A stretch of DNA of 46,843 bases from Bradyrhizobium sp. YR681 (GTDB taxonomy: Bacteria > Pseudomonadota > Alphaproteobacteria > Rhizobiales > Xanthobacteraceae): assembly GCF_000282615.1 (NCBI RefSeq), contig NZ_AKIY01000054.1, positions 1 to 46,843 of the forward strand, written 5' to 3'. Below the pieces are notes generated by a model, which saw nothing but the letters and a program-made list of their open reading frames with translations, did no database searches and was not told the origin of the DNA. Within the stretch, counting starts at the first letter, position 1. Each line of letters begins with the position of its first letter. The position numbers and the translations under genes are program-made. This document shows, in pieces, positions 9,487 through 18,034 of the stretch.

Positions 9487-9944
9487 TCAGCAGCAATGCC
9501 TCAATCATAGGTGAATTGTGGCTGCTTTACAAGCTACCGTTGTGCGACAATCCCGGCGGAAACTCCAAAAAATAGAAGAATTTTTGGGGCTTTTCAGGAT
9601 CCGACCGGTGTCGTTTCGTTACGAAATCCAAGTCCAACTTCATTTTTTGCACCGCAGGCGGGCTGCCAGCGAAGGTTTCACCTTTGACACCCCTCACGAG
9701 GCCCGGAATTGGAGGTGAACCCAAACCGGGCCTCGTCACCAGCGAACGCCCTGGGAGATGCCGCCAGTATCCGGGAGTGCTGAGGACGACAGGCTAGCCG
9801 AACAGGCTGGCGCTCGCCTGACAGACCGCCGGATCACGAGACGTTGCGCAATCGATTCCCGTTGCGCGGGACGCGCTTTCGATGAGAAGCGTCTCATGAC
9901 AAAGCTGGATGCGTCTCGGCATGGTCGGGATCGCGAGAGGAAGC
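9487..9944. other. Intergenic region with a nested hairpin at 9696-9736
   Basis: No convincing gene in these 458 bases. At 9696-9736 an 11-bp perfect stem (ACGAGGCCCGG / CCGGGCCTCGT) encloses a second short stem TTGG/CCAA with loop AGGTGAAC. There is no T-run, so it is not a standard terminator. The region must also hold promoters for the leftward gene at 9486 and the rightward gene at 9945, but no clear -35/-10 pair was found. Confidence 0.5.
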
Positions 9945-10730
9945 ATGGCGGATATATTTTGCACTGACGACGCACTCGCCTACGAACGCAGCCGGACGCA
10001 TGTTGCCCCCGGTCAAGGCATGATGCTCGACGATGTCTACCGTTTGGCGCATCTGCCTTTGGTCGCCCCTCACGATACTCGCGTGATCGCAGCGAAGGAA
10101 GGCACCGCTTACGACATGGGACGCCACCCAACGACTTACTCCGTGGTGCTGCCCGTGTCGGCTGATGCACTCGAAGCCTCGCCGGCCTATCAGGCGCTCG
10201 ATACGGAACTGCGGAGGGCGCCGTTTGCTCGCAAGATCGCCTGGCAGGTGCTGGACAGACGGCGGGAGCGTCTGCACGCAACCATCTGCGGCGGCCTCGG
10301 CTCGGAGCCGCCGGCCATCGAACCAGGCCGTCACGTGGCGCTGGCCGGGCTCGGACCCATCAGCGTCGAGGTCCGTGGGCTGTTCTCCGGGAATGTGAAC
10401 CGGGGGCGGCTCTACCTGAGGGTCTACCCCGAGCAGCGCGATGGCATGAACCTCTTCCATGCCGTCCAGCGCGTGCTTGGTCGCCCGACAACGGACCTTT
10501 ATGTGGTCGGACTCTGGAATCTGATCGACGATCTCGATCCCGACGAGGCCGCAATTCTGGCGGCGATGATCGAGCGCTGGTGGTCGCGGACGTTGCTGCG
10601 GATCGAGGCAGACGAGCTTTGGCTGCTCGGCGCACGCGACGACCTCGTGCTGGATGCGGAGATCAGCGCGCCTGCGACTGCGCTGAGGTGTCGTTCGAGG
10701 TTCCGACTAGCGACGACAAGGCGTTCCTGA
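9945..10730 (+). CDS. Hypothetical protein, possibly a degenerate 2H-phosphoesterase fold
   Basis: 261 aa, soluble. The ATG at 9945 is chosen because AGAGG ends four bases before it; an ATG at 9909 would add 12 residues without a ribosome-binding site. Third positions are G/C-rich, supporting real coding. A central RRERLHATICGG contains an H-x-T motif like the first half of 2H (LigT-like) phosphoesterases, but a matching second H-x-T is not seen (GRLYLRVYP is at the likely place). The C-terminus ends in a basic RSRFRLATTRRS. Function unknown; the fold suggestion is weak. Confidence 0.65.
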   Translation: MADIFCTDDALAYERSRTHVAPGQGMMLDDVYRLAHLPLVAPHDTRVIAAKEGTAYDMGRHPTTYSVVLPVSADALEASPAYQALDTELRRAPFARKIAWQVLDRRRERLHATICGGLGSEPPAIEPGRHVALAGLGPISVEVRGLFSGNVNRGRLYLRVYPEQRDGMNLFHAVQRVLGRPTTDLYVVGLWNLIDDLDPDEAAILAAMIERWWSRTLLRIEADELWLLGARDDLVLDAEISAPATALRCRSRFRLATTRRS

Positions 10731-10834
10731 AAGCGAATCTGGCTCGGCAGTGCCGGAGCAGTGCGTTGCGCCCTCGATCGCAGGATTGATCGCAGCGATC
10801 GCAGCGCTTTGAGCTTGCGCCAATCGGCGCAGGC

Positions 10835-11707
10835 TCATGGCTCGGCTTTAGCAGCCGGTGACCGCTTTTTCATTCGCCACCAAACGGTCGGCACTTCCTC
10901 CCGGAAACCTCGCGACCAACTGATGTAATCGGCATCGGGCGGAATCAAACCTTCCTTGATCGCCCTTGACCAGTCCGCATCTTCCAAACGCTTGTACGGC
11001 AACCCCGAATACTTCCACCGGAATCGCTTCGCGCGAGCATTGGCGTGTCTCACGCATTCCTGACCTAACTGACGAGCGAAGAATATCCCATCGTTCGCCG
11101 TAAGACCGAGGGCCTCGACCATCGAGGGATAGCGTTCGTCGATAGTTCGCGTATCCGGATTACGCAGCCCGAAAAAGCGAAACAGTACATCCCGGTCCGA
11201 CATTTTTGACGCACGGAGTTCACTCAGAAGCTCGTTCCGCGCGATGATTATTCTGTTCAAAGATTCTGTTGCGGAACGAAGTTCAGCCGTAGCTGAGAGG
11301 CCCTTCGGCCCAAGGTCACATTTCTCGAAGGCTAACTTTTCGACAGCGGCCAACGGGGCGTTGACTTGTGGGAGATCATGAAATTCGAATTGAATAGGGA
11401 AGGGGACAGCGCGCGGTCCGGCGAGGTACAGCTCAAAGTCCTTTTTGGCCTGAGTGTAAGTAGCCAGCATCGGCGCTATCTGTTGCCGTTTGGCCGCGAG
11501 ACATTGGTTGGCGACTACAAGGCTCATCGCATGCAGGGATCGCAGTGCGCGCAACTGATCAACGATCTCGCGCCGGTGCTGTGCGCGCGAGGTCAACCAC
11601 GCACCGAACAGCGTTCCTGCCGCACCGCCGGCAACCGCTATTAATGGAGTTGGGACGACCGACCATAGTGCCGCGATACCATCCGCAAGTTCTGCCACTG
11701 AGATCAT
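10835..11707 (-). CDS. Membrane-anchored protein, unknown function
   Basis: 290 aa. One probable N-terminal membrane segment (TPLIAVAGGAAGTLFGAWLT, residues ~20-39) is followed by a basic SRAQHRRE stretch and a mostly helical cytoplasmic region of about 240 residues rich in Leu, Ala, Arg and Glu. No catalytic motif is visible. Third positions are less GC-rich than in the core genes. It lies alone on the minus strand, 130 bases upstream of tRNA-Ser and divergent from it. One-helix proteins of this sort are common in accessory regions; no role can be assigned. Confidence 0.65.
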   Translation of the reverse strand: MISVAELADGIAALWSVVPTPLIAVAGGAAGTLFGAWLTSRAQHRREIVDQLRALRSLHAMSLVVANQCLAAKRQQIAPMLATYTQAKKDFELYLAGPRAVPFPIQFEFHDLPQVNAPLAAVEKLAFEKCDLGPKGLSATAELRSATESLNRIIIARNELLSELRASKMSDRDVLFRFFGLRNPDTRTIDERYPSMVEALGLTANDGIFFARQLGQECVRHANARAKRFRWKYSGLPYKRLEDADWSRAIKEGLIPPDADYISWSRGFREEVPTVWWRMKKRSPAAKAEP

Positions 11708-11837
11708 CTGGAGCGCGCCCCCGGCCCCCTACTCTAGACCTTCGCTCAGCATGTGCGGGAGCTTGGGCCCCAAATTGTCCCCAGGTTCGCGTTGCGTTCG
11801 AAACGGGTCTGCGCTAAGCGATTGAAATTACTAGTTC

Positions 11838-11927
11838 GGAAGGGTGGCCGAGTGGTTTAAGGCACCGGTCTTGAAAACCGGCGTGCCCGCAAGGGTACCG
11901 TGGGTTCGAATCCCACCCCTTCCGCCA
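11838..11927 (+). tRNA. tRNA-Ser (anticodon UGA)
   Basis: 90 nt including an encoded CCA. Acceptor GGAAGGG pairs with CCCTTCC before discriminator G and CCA. The D-arm is GCCGAGTGGTTTAAGGC and the anticodon stem CCGGT/ACCGG encloses CTTGAAA with anticodon TGA at 11872-11874. A long serine-type variable arm (CGTGCCCGCAAGGGTACC) and T-arm GTGGGTTCGAATCCCAC follow. Reads UCN serine codons, mainly UCA. Confidence 0.97.
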
Positions 11928-11978
11928 GCGCGATCCGTCCGGGGTCCGTCGGTCGGGCATTCCCCCGGCAGGTCATCG

Positions 11979-12722
11979 GTGAATCAAACGTCCAATCCAG
12001 CCGCGCTCGACAAGCTGAAGCTCCGCATTCAGGCGTTGCGCGCCAAGACGATCGCCAATGGCTGCACCGAGGACGAGGCGCTGTCGGCCGCCGCCAAGGT
12101 CGCCGAGCTGCTGGATCGCCACGATCTGTCGCTTTCCGACGTCGAGCTGCGCGCCTCGGCGTGCGAGAGGAGGGTGTTTGAGACCCATCGCAAGAAGCGC
12201 ATTCCGCTGGACGACTGCATCGGCGCGATCGCGCATTTCTGCGATTGCCGGGTCTGGCGCGAGAAGAGCGCAGCCGGCGAAAACAGCTATGTGTTCTTCG
12301 GCCTCGGCGCGGATGTCGAGGTCGCGCATTATCTGGCCGAATTGATCGACGGCGCCGTGCGCACTGAGCTTGGCCGCTTCAAGACCTCGGTCGACTACGG
12401 CAGGTTCCGGCACCAGGAGCGGCATCTGGCCAATGCCTCCTTCGCGCTCGGGATGGTGGCGTCGATCGCGGACAGGCTGATGGCGATCAAGGCCGGTCGC
12501 GATCAGGTCAACGAAAGCACCGGCCGCGGGCTGGTTGTCCTCAAGACTTCGGTGGTCGATGCGGAGTTCGACAAGCTCGACCTGAAGATCCGGACCCAGC
12601 GCAGCACCAGCCGGATGGTGTCGATGACGGCCTATGAAGCCGGCGGCGCCGCCGGCGCGTCGCTTTCCATCAATCCCGGCCTTGGTGAGGGGCGGTCAGG
12701 TACTACGCCCAAGGGGAGCTGA
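11979..12722 (+). CDS. DUF2786-domain protein
   Basis: 247 aa from the GTG at 11979; the frame is open further upstream only because it runs through the tRNA. The N-terminal 40 residues (KLRIQALRAKTIANGCTEDE, then AAKVAELLDRHDLS) match the DUF2786 pattern of paired helices ending in a 'L..H.L' motif. The rest (about residues 75-190) resembles the domain that often follows DUF2786, with VEVAHYLAELIDGAV and a segment of conserved Arg and His (RFRHQERHLANASFALGM). The biochemical role of the family is unknown. It starts 51 bases after tRNA-Ser. Confidence 0.8.
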   Translation: MNQTSNPAALDKLKLRIQALRAKTIANGCTEDEALSAAAKVAELLDRHDLSLSDVELRASACERRVFETHRKKRIPLDDCIGAIAHFCDCRVWREKSAAGENSYVFFGLGADVEVAHYLAELIDGAVRTELGRFKTSVDYGRFRHQERHLANASFALGMVASIADRLMAIKAGRDQVNESTGRGLVVLKTSVVDAEFDKLDLKIRTQRSTSRMVSMTAYEAGGAAGASLSINPGLGEGRSGTTPKGS

Positions 12723-12811
12723 ACGCGGCGGAGCAGGGCGCCTCGGAACGGGCGTGAGCTACTGCGCGTCGTGGTGCAGACGAAGCGATCGCGCCGGTTC
12801 ACGCAGCTTTG

Positions 12812-13105
12812 CTAATTGGCGGTGCTGCCGCTCTTGGCCTTGGACGAGTGCTTCACAGCCGGCTTGGCCGGCGCGGCCGACTTCTTCAACGCATCATCGC
12901 CGCGGGCAGCTCCCCACGGATCGACCGGCTTCTGGTCCGGAACATTGCTGAGGGAGCGTTGATAGGCGCGCTCAGCCCGAGCGTCGTCCGCCTTTTGCGA
13001 CTCCGTCTTCTCCTTGGGCTGTTCGCCATACTGTTGAACATGGTCCTGCGCCAACGCGGGGGCGGCGATCAGGGCAAGCATGACGGCGACGGCGATTTTG
13101 AGCAT
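12812..13105 (-). CDS. Small exported protein, unknown function
   Basis: 97 aa. The start is the ATG at 13105, preceded by GGGAG, and gives a clear signal peptide (MLKIAVAVMLALIAAPALA then QDH). The mature part is hydrophilic and probably unstructured, with a Lys/Ser/Ala-rich tail (KKSAAPAKPAVKHSSKAKSG). No domain is recognised. The longer frame to 13282 is rejected because it puts the signal peptide inside the protein. Confidence 0.75.
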   Translation of the reverse strand: MLKIAVAVMLALIAAPALAQDHVQQYGEQPKEKTESQKADDARAERAYQRSLSNVPDQKPVDPWGAARGDDALKKSAAPAKPAVKHSSKAKSGSTAN

Positions 13106-13625
13106 CAAGCAACTCCCGGTTCTGCGACGAGCATAGCACCGCGCCGATCGCGGCAGCAACGCAGACGAGCGTGAGTTGGGGGTGACGACGATCAGCATGG
13201 CGATGTCATCCCGGTTGATCGTGGAGTCCGCGGGCCCTGCGGGCAAGGGACGGCGTGGCGACCAATTTCGGAATAATAGCATTATGCCACTGTTTTGCCC
13301 GACGTGTCAAACGGCTTCGCGGGGCGGGACGCCCAAGCCGTTGATTTCAGGCGCATCGGCTACTGTGCATGGGGTTGTTTTCCAAAATCATGGCGGGGCA
13401 GGCGGCCCGCGGAACGAATCCGACCGAACCGGTCAAAGACGAGCTCATTCGCGAGCTCAGCCCGGAGTCTCTCCATCCATCTCGGTTGTATGAAATAGAT
13501 CACGCTACCTCGCAAAAATATTCGCCGGCCGCCGCGGCGTGAAGGTGCGTGTTTTCGTGACATCACCCAAAAGTTGTGATTAGTCTCCGGCCGCCTTCTT
13601 CGTCTGGCATGCCCCGGGGGCTGGA
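13106..13625. other. Intergenic region upstream of the oxidase operon
   Basis: 520 bases without a convincing gene. They contain a probable dispersed repeat (13283-13395) and a short imperfect repeat GAGCTCATTCGCGAGCTC near 13440. The promoter of the operon starting at 13626 should lie here, probably between 13490 and 13610, where the sequence is AT-richer. I could not place a -35/-10 pair with confidence and saw no clear CueR-, CsoR- or CopY-type operator. Confidence 0.5.
13283..13395. repeat. Probable Bradyrhizobium-type dispersed intergenic sequence
   Basis: The segments TTTTGCCCGACGTGTCAAAC (13293 on) and GTGCATGGGGTTGTTTT (13366 on) are, from memory, a recurrent pair in Bradyrhizobium intergenic DNA. 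Between them ACGGCTT (13311) and AAGCCGT (13341) form a short stem. Only one copy is present in this window. Confidence 0.45.
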
Positions 13626-15734
13626 ATGGACACCGAAGCACTGACCGTCGCTTATGCGCGTGTGAAGGCGATCCTGGATGAAGCCGCCGGCGACAGCACC
13701 GCTGACTATGGTGGCGCAGGCCGGTTTTGGGACAACGGCGCGGCGGCGCTGGAGGCGGCCGAGATCTTCGGCATCAAGATGGTTGCGCCGGTGCCGGAGG
13801 GCCATGCCTGCTGCATCCCGCCGCATGCGCGCAGTGACGCATCCGGATTGATCAAGGGCTTGCGCGGCGACGCGCCGTTCGACGGCGGCCGGTTCCCGGC
13901 GCTGCCGTGGGGCGGCCACGCCGTCGCGCCCGGGGATATCGATCGCATCGTCGACTGGATCGACGCCGGCTGCCCCGACGATGCGACCAGCGTTGCGGTC
14001 GAGCTTGCGCCCGGCAAGCCGGCGAGGCCAGTGACGGTGAAGATCAGCGAGATTGCCGAATTCGCGGAAGCCGCCGACGGCTATTCGCCGGCCGCGGGCG
14101 TCGGCGAGCCCAGGCGGCGCATGAACATCGACTGCATGAGCGAGCCGCAGCTCGATCGCCTGCGCAGCGGCTTTCGCCAGCTCTATGCGCTCAATCGCTG
14201 GCCCGAGGACCGGCGCAGCTACAACAACCAGGCGCTGGTCCACCAGAATCATTGTCAGCACGGCTGGGAGCGCTTCCTGCCCTGGCACCGCGCCTATCTC
14301 TACGAGTTCGAGCAGAACCTCCAGGACTTCGAGCCCGGCCTGATGCTGCCGTACTGGGACTTCACCATGCCGGAGTATCGGCCGGACGAGCCGCAGAACG
14401 GCCGCATCATCCCGACCTCGATGAAGGCGTTCCTCACCGGGGAGGCGGCCGAGACGCTGGTGGCGGCGCTCGACCCCGCACCGACCGCGGCGCAGAAGAA
14501 GGCGATCCTCGCGCTCGCGAGCGACCGCGTCTATTTTACCTCGCAGCACAGTTTCTTCTGTTACCTGATCGGGACGATCGGCTACTCGGCCGTGACGCCC
14601 GATCCCGGCAACCCGAACCGCCAGCGCTTCATCGATGCGCTGCTGATGTCGAACTCGCTCTGGTATCCGCTGCGCTATCCCGCCGAATATGCCGGCGGTG
14701 GCACGATCAACCAGGTCATCCACTATCATTACCCCTCGGCCGACGACATCGCCCAGATCCTGAGCCTGAACAATTTCCGCGATTTCGGCGGCGGCAGCAT
14801 CTACGACGCGGCGTTCGGCTTCCTCGACCAGAACCCGCACAACACCATGCACATCTGGACCGGCGGCCAGAATCCGGATGCGGGGCAGGCAGCCTATGTC
14901 TGCAAGGGCGGGCCGACCGCGACGGGAACGACGCCGCAGCCGGGCGCCGAGACCGAACGCCTGCGGTCGCTGACGACGCGCCGCAACAGCGCCGCGCAGG
15001 TCGGCGGCCGTCGCTTCCATGCCCGCTCGGATCTGTATTCCCAGCCCGATCTCGGCGACATGTTCAGCAATCTGACCGCGTCCTACGATCCGGTGTTCTG
15101 GCCGATCCACGTCAACATCGATCGCATCTGGTGGGAGTGGCAGAAGCTCAATCCGAACGCGTTGCCGGCCGATCTGGATTCCGTGCTGTCGCCGTGGAAC
15201 TACACCATCCGCGACACGCTCGACATCGCGCCGTTCGGCTACGAATACGTCCGCAGCTCGCATTTCATGCCGGTCGGCCTCGAAGCACCGGTCAGCCGCT
15301 TCGTGTCGCAGCCGATCACCGTGCCGACGGCGGCGCGCAGCTTCAAGCGCGCGGAGATCCGCCTGCACCAGGTGCCGCAATTGATGCGCTCCTGCTTCGT
15401 GCGCGCCTTCCTGAACGAGCCCGGCGCCGACGCCTCGACGCCGATCAAGGGCAACCCGCATTACGCCGGCTACATCTCGATCTTCGGGCACGGCGCCTGC
15501 TACGGCGGTCCCGGTCATTGCGATATCCCGCCGCCGCAGCCGCGGCGCTTCGACCAGCGCGGACGCAGCCACAACACGCCGCGCAACCACCGGATCGACG
15601 TCACCGAGGCGGCGAGGCAGGCGCTCAAGAAGAAGGGCCCCTTGCAGATCACGCTGGTGGTGATCGGCGGCGATTACCAGGAGGAGAGGGAGCTTCTGAA
15701 GCTCGAGGGCGTGTCGATCAATTTCCTGGATTGA
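13626..15734 (+). CDS. Tyrosinase (type-3 copper polyphenol oxidase) with extra N-terminal domain
   Basis: 702 aa. Oxidises phenols or catechols to quinones using a binuclear copper centre. The CuA site is within VHQNHCQHGWERFLPWHRAY: His206, His212 and His221, with Cys210 two residues before His212, the spacing that forms the Cys-His thioether in fungal enzymes. The CuB site is His405 and His409 (NPHNTMHIW) and His495 (DPVFWPIHVNIDR). A C-terminal region of about 180 residues resembles the beta-domain of plant-type polyphenol oxidases. The first ~120 residues are extra: they end in HAVAPGDIDRIVDWIDAGCP, like the planctomycete-type cytochrome c domain but without CxxCH. No signal peptide. First gene of a six-gene operon; LodA follows after 35 bases. 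Confidence 0.93.
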   Translation: MDTEALTVAYARVKAILDEAAGDSTADYGGAGRFWDNGAAALEAAEIFGIKMVAPVPEGHACCIPPHARSDASGLIKGLRGDAPFDGGRFPALPWGGHAVAPGDIDRIVDWIDAGCPDDATSVAVELAPGKPARPVTVKISEIAEFAEAADGYSPAAGVGEPRRRMNIDCMSEPQLDRLRSGFRQLYALNRWPEDRRSYNNQALVHQNHCQHGWERFLPWHRAYLYEFEQNLQDFEPGLMLPYWDFTMPEYRPDEPQNGRIIPTSMKAFLTGEAAETLVAALDPAPTAAQKKAILALASDRVYFTSQHSFFCYLIGTIGYSAVTPDPGNPNRQRFIDALLMSNSLWYPLRYPAEYAGGGTINQVIHYHYPSADDIAQILSLNNFRDFGGGSIYDAAFGFLDQNPHNTMHIWTGGQNPDAGQAAYVCKGGPTATGTTPQPGAETERLRSLTTRRNSAAQVGGRRFHARSDLYSQPDLGDMFSNLTASYDPVFWPIHVNIDRIWWEWQKLNPNALPADLDSVLSPWNYTIRDTLDIAPFGYEYVRSSHFMPVGLEAPVSRFVSQPITVPTAARSFKRAEIRLHQVPQLMRSCFVRAFLNEPGADASTPIKGNPHYAGYISIFGHGACYGGPGHCDIPPPQPRRFDQRGRSHNTPRNHRIDVTEAARQALKKKGPLQITLVVIGGDYQEERELLKLEGVSINFLD

Positions 15735-15769
15735 GCAAATTCCTGGATCTGGAAGGTGGCGGGGAAGTC

Positions 15770-18034
15770 ATGGCGACGTATCGAATCCATCCGGGCATCG
15801 GCATCGCGCGCCTGGGCAACAGCGACACCGAATTCTACCTTGCACCGGAAACGCCCGCCGCGCTGCCGCTCGCCTGCGACGGTTTCGGCAATCCCCTGCA
15901 CGGCCCGGATGGCGTCACGCCGGTTCCGGTCAAGACGTTCAAGGATGCGCATGGCCGCATCAAGCGCCAGGCCGCGCGCTTCCAGATCTTCGTCTATGAC
16001 GATGAGTCTCCCGAAGGCAGGCCGCTGGCGCTCGGCGATGACGTCGAGGGCGGCGGCAATCACGGCGTGCTGGTCGACATCCAGTGGCGCGTCTATGTCG
16101 CCAACAAGAAGGCCTCCTGGTATCCCTTCACCGAGCTCAAGGGCGAGCATGGCTACGCCCAGGGCAGCGCGCGCCGCAATGCCGACATCACCGGCCAGGA
16201 CCGCGATCTCCTGATCATCGATCCGGGCCCGCGCAGCGTGAATGCGACCACCAACCGGCGTGCTCATTTCGACCGCTCCGGCGGCCCCGGCAGCTATGCC
16301 ACCACCTTTCCGCCGAAGGGGCTCCAGCCGTTCGACATCGATACGCTCGGCGAGATGATGACCGACAACAAGGGCCGTCTGATCGTGCTCGGCGGCCACG
16401 GCAATTCGGGCATGGACGTCAGCGGCAGCTTTGGTCCCAAGATCGAGGACTACGCCAACACCGACGGCTGGTATGACGACATCTCCGACGGCCCGGTGAT
16501 GGCGCGGCTGATCATGTATTCGAAACAGGTCGGCCAGACCCGCTACGTCGACGTCGAGTTTCCGGCCTGGGTGGTGGTCGGCTATCCGCGCTTCGCGCCT
16601 CAGATCCTCGACATGATCACGATGGACGAGGTGCTGTACGATCTCTATGTGCGCCAGTTCGCCACCGACACCGGCATCTACGGCATCCTCGGCACCTATG
16701 ACGATCCGCAAGCGATCCCGTTTCGTGACGAGGCGGCGCTGCGCCACTGGCAGGCCGGGCGCCTCGCATGGAATCGCAATTACCGGCCATGGTTCTATCG
16801 CGACATCTGGCCGATCCTGTTCCGGCCGGACGAGTTTCGCTATCTGAACGACATCCTTCAGCAGTCGAACTATCCGCACGACCAGGCGCAGCGCGGCACG
16901 TTCGATCCCAGCAAGCTCTCGCAGACACCGCGGCGCGCGACGCGGCCGACCGAGACCGAAACACCATCGGATGCGCCGCTGCGCGATGCGAGCCAGGGCG
17001 AGGCGGTCATGGCGGTCGCGGCGGTCGCAGGTCCGGCGCACCACGCCAAGGCCGACGATCCCTACGGGCCGATGCGCCGCTTCCTGTTCGATCTGTTGCG
17101 TCGCGCCGGGGAGGCGAACGCGTTCCAGGTGCAGGACCGCGCGTCGTCGCGCGTCCATTCGCTGCCGCTGATGCCGCTCTTGTGCGGCGACAATCCGCTG
17201 ACCAACGAGACGCCGTCGAAATTCCTGCATCTCACCGAGTACCAGCTCTTCATCCTCGGCCAATGGGCGCGCGGCTGGTTCATCAACGAGAAGGAGGAGG
17301 GCTGGCTGCCGAAGGGCTATTCGCCGTTCGAGCCATATCCGAAGACGCCGCCGAAGACCGGTCGCGAGCTTGACCGCGGCGTGCTCAGCAACGTGCTGGG
17401 CGGCGCGTTCTGTCCCGGCGGCGAGCTCGGCTGGGTGATGCGCAATCCGTCGATCTACTGGGCACCGTATCGCATCAACGCCGATCGCAGCGTCTCGGAT
17501 TTCCTCCAGAGCGCCGCCCAGGCCAATCAGTCTGGAGGCAGCGTGATCGCCGACCCGACCTTCAGCGTGGAGTCGCCGCTCAGCCAGGACAACGATTTCG
17601 AGACCGGCCTCCAGCCGGGCGATCTCACCAAGTACATGGGATTGCCCTGGCAGTCCGATTTCAACGAGTGCACGACGCAGCCGATCAACATCACCTACGC
17701 CGACTGGAACAACCTCTATCCCGGCAGCGACAATGACGAGCGGTTGCGCCGTGACGAGAAGACCTGGACCACCCTGTGGTGGCCGGCGCATCGGCCGTTG
17801 CAGTCGTTCGAGATCGCCTCGGTCTCGAACGGAAGCCCCAATTACGTCTGGACCACCTGGAGCCGCGGTGTCCCGCAGACACCGGTCGGCGACCTCAAGA
17901 TGGTCACCGAGTGGGCGCGGCTCGGTTTCATCGTGCGCAATCCCTATCAGCCGGGCGCCAAGTCGGCCGACGACCTCACCTACAAGTACATCAGCGTCGA
18001 GCGAACCGCCGATCCCAAAAGCGAGGCATCATGA
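15770..18034 (+). CDS. LodA/GoxA-like cysteine tryptophylquinone amino-acid oxidase
   Basis: 754 aa. The family (LodA lysine oxidase, GoxA glycine oxidase) oxidatively deaminates amino acids, releasing NH3 and H2O2, with a cofactor made from a Cys and a Trp of the protein itself. Hallmarks are the N-terminus MATYRIHPGIGIARLGNSDT, the GGHGNSGMD region, and the C-terminal GGAFCPGGELGW, MGLPWQSDFNEC and WWPAHRP. Likely cofactor residues are Cys548 and Trp627 (inference). The start is the ATG at 15770 after GGGGAAG; the frame is open back to 13907, inside the tyrosinase gene. No signal peptide. The end overlaps the next ATG as ATGA. Substrate not predictable. Confidence 0.9.
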   Translation: MATYRIHPGIGIARLGNSDTEFYLAPETPAALPLACDGFGNPLHGPDGVTPVPVKTFKDAHGRIKRQAARFQIFVYDDESPEGRPLALGDDVEGGGNHGVLVDIQWRVYVANKKASWYPFTELKGEHGYAQGSARRNADITGQDRDLLIIDPGPRSVNATTNRRAHFDRSGGPGSYATTFPPKGLQPFDIDTLGEMMTDNKGRLIVLGGHGNSGMDVSGSFGPKIEDYANTDGWYDDISDGPVMARLIMYSKQVGQTRYVDVEFPAWVVVGYPRFAPQILDMITMDEVLYDLYVRQFATDTGIYGILGTYDDPQAIPFRDEAALRHWQAGRLAWNRNYRPWFYRDIWPILFRPDEFRYLNDILQQSNYPHDQAQRGTFDPSKLSQTPRRATRPTETETPSDAPLRDASQGEAVMAVAAVAGPAHHAKADDPYGPMRRFLFDLLRRAGEANAFQVQDRASSRVHSLPLMPLLCGDNPLTNETPSKFLHLTEYQLFILGQWARGWFINEKEEGWLPKGYSPFEPYPKTPPKTGRELDRGVLSNVLGGAFCPGGELGWVMRNPSIYWAPYRINADRSVSDFLQSAAQANQSGGSVIADPTFSVESPLSQDNDFETGLQPGDLTKYMGLPWQSDFNECTTQPINITYADWNNLYPGSDNDERLRRDEKTWTTLWWPAHRPLQSFEIASVSNGSPNYVWTTWSRGVPQTPVGDLKMVTEWARLGFIVRNPYQPGAKSADDLTYKYISVERTADPKSEAS

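Noticed and set aside
11844..11978. Upstream coding extension beginning MAEWFKAPVLKTG
   Set aside because: This is the translation of tRNA-Ser, a common false extension; the gene starts at the GTG at 11979.
13563..15590. Long minus-strand frame (675 aa) opposite tyrosinase
   Set aside because: Antisense shadow; no domain, Arg/Asp/Ala-biased, while the sense strand encodes clear copper sites.
13907..15769. N-terminal extension of lodA through the tyrosinase gene
   Set aside because: The frame is open, but the product is Arg/Pro-rich nonsense. The conserved LodA N-terminus begins at the ATG at 15770, after a ribosome-binding site.
15674..17791. Long minus-strand frame (705 aa) opposite lodA
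   Set aside because: Antisense shadow of a recognised family member.
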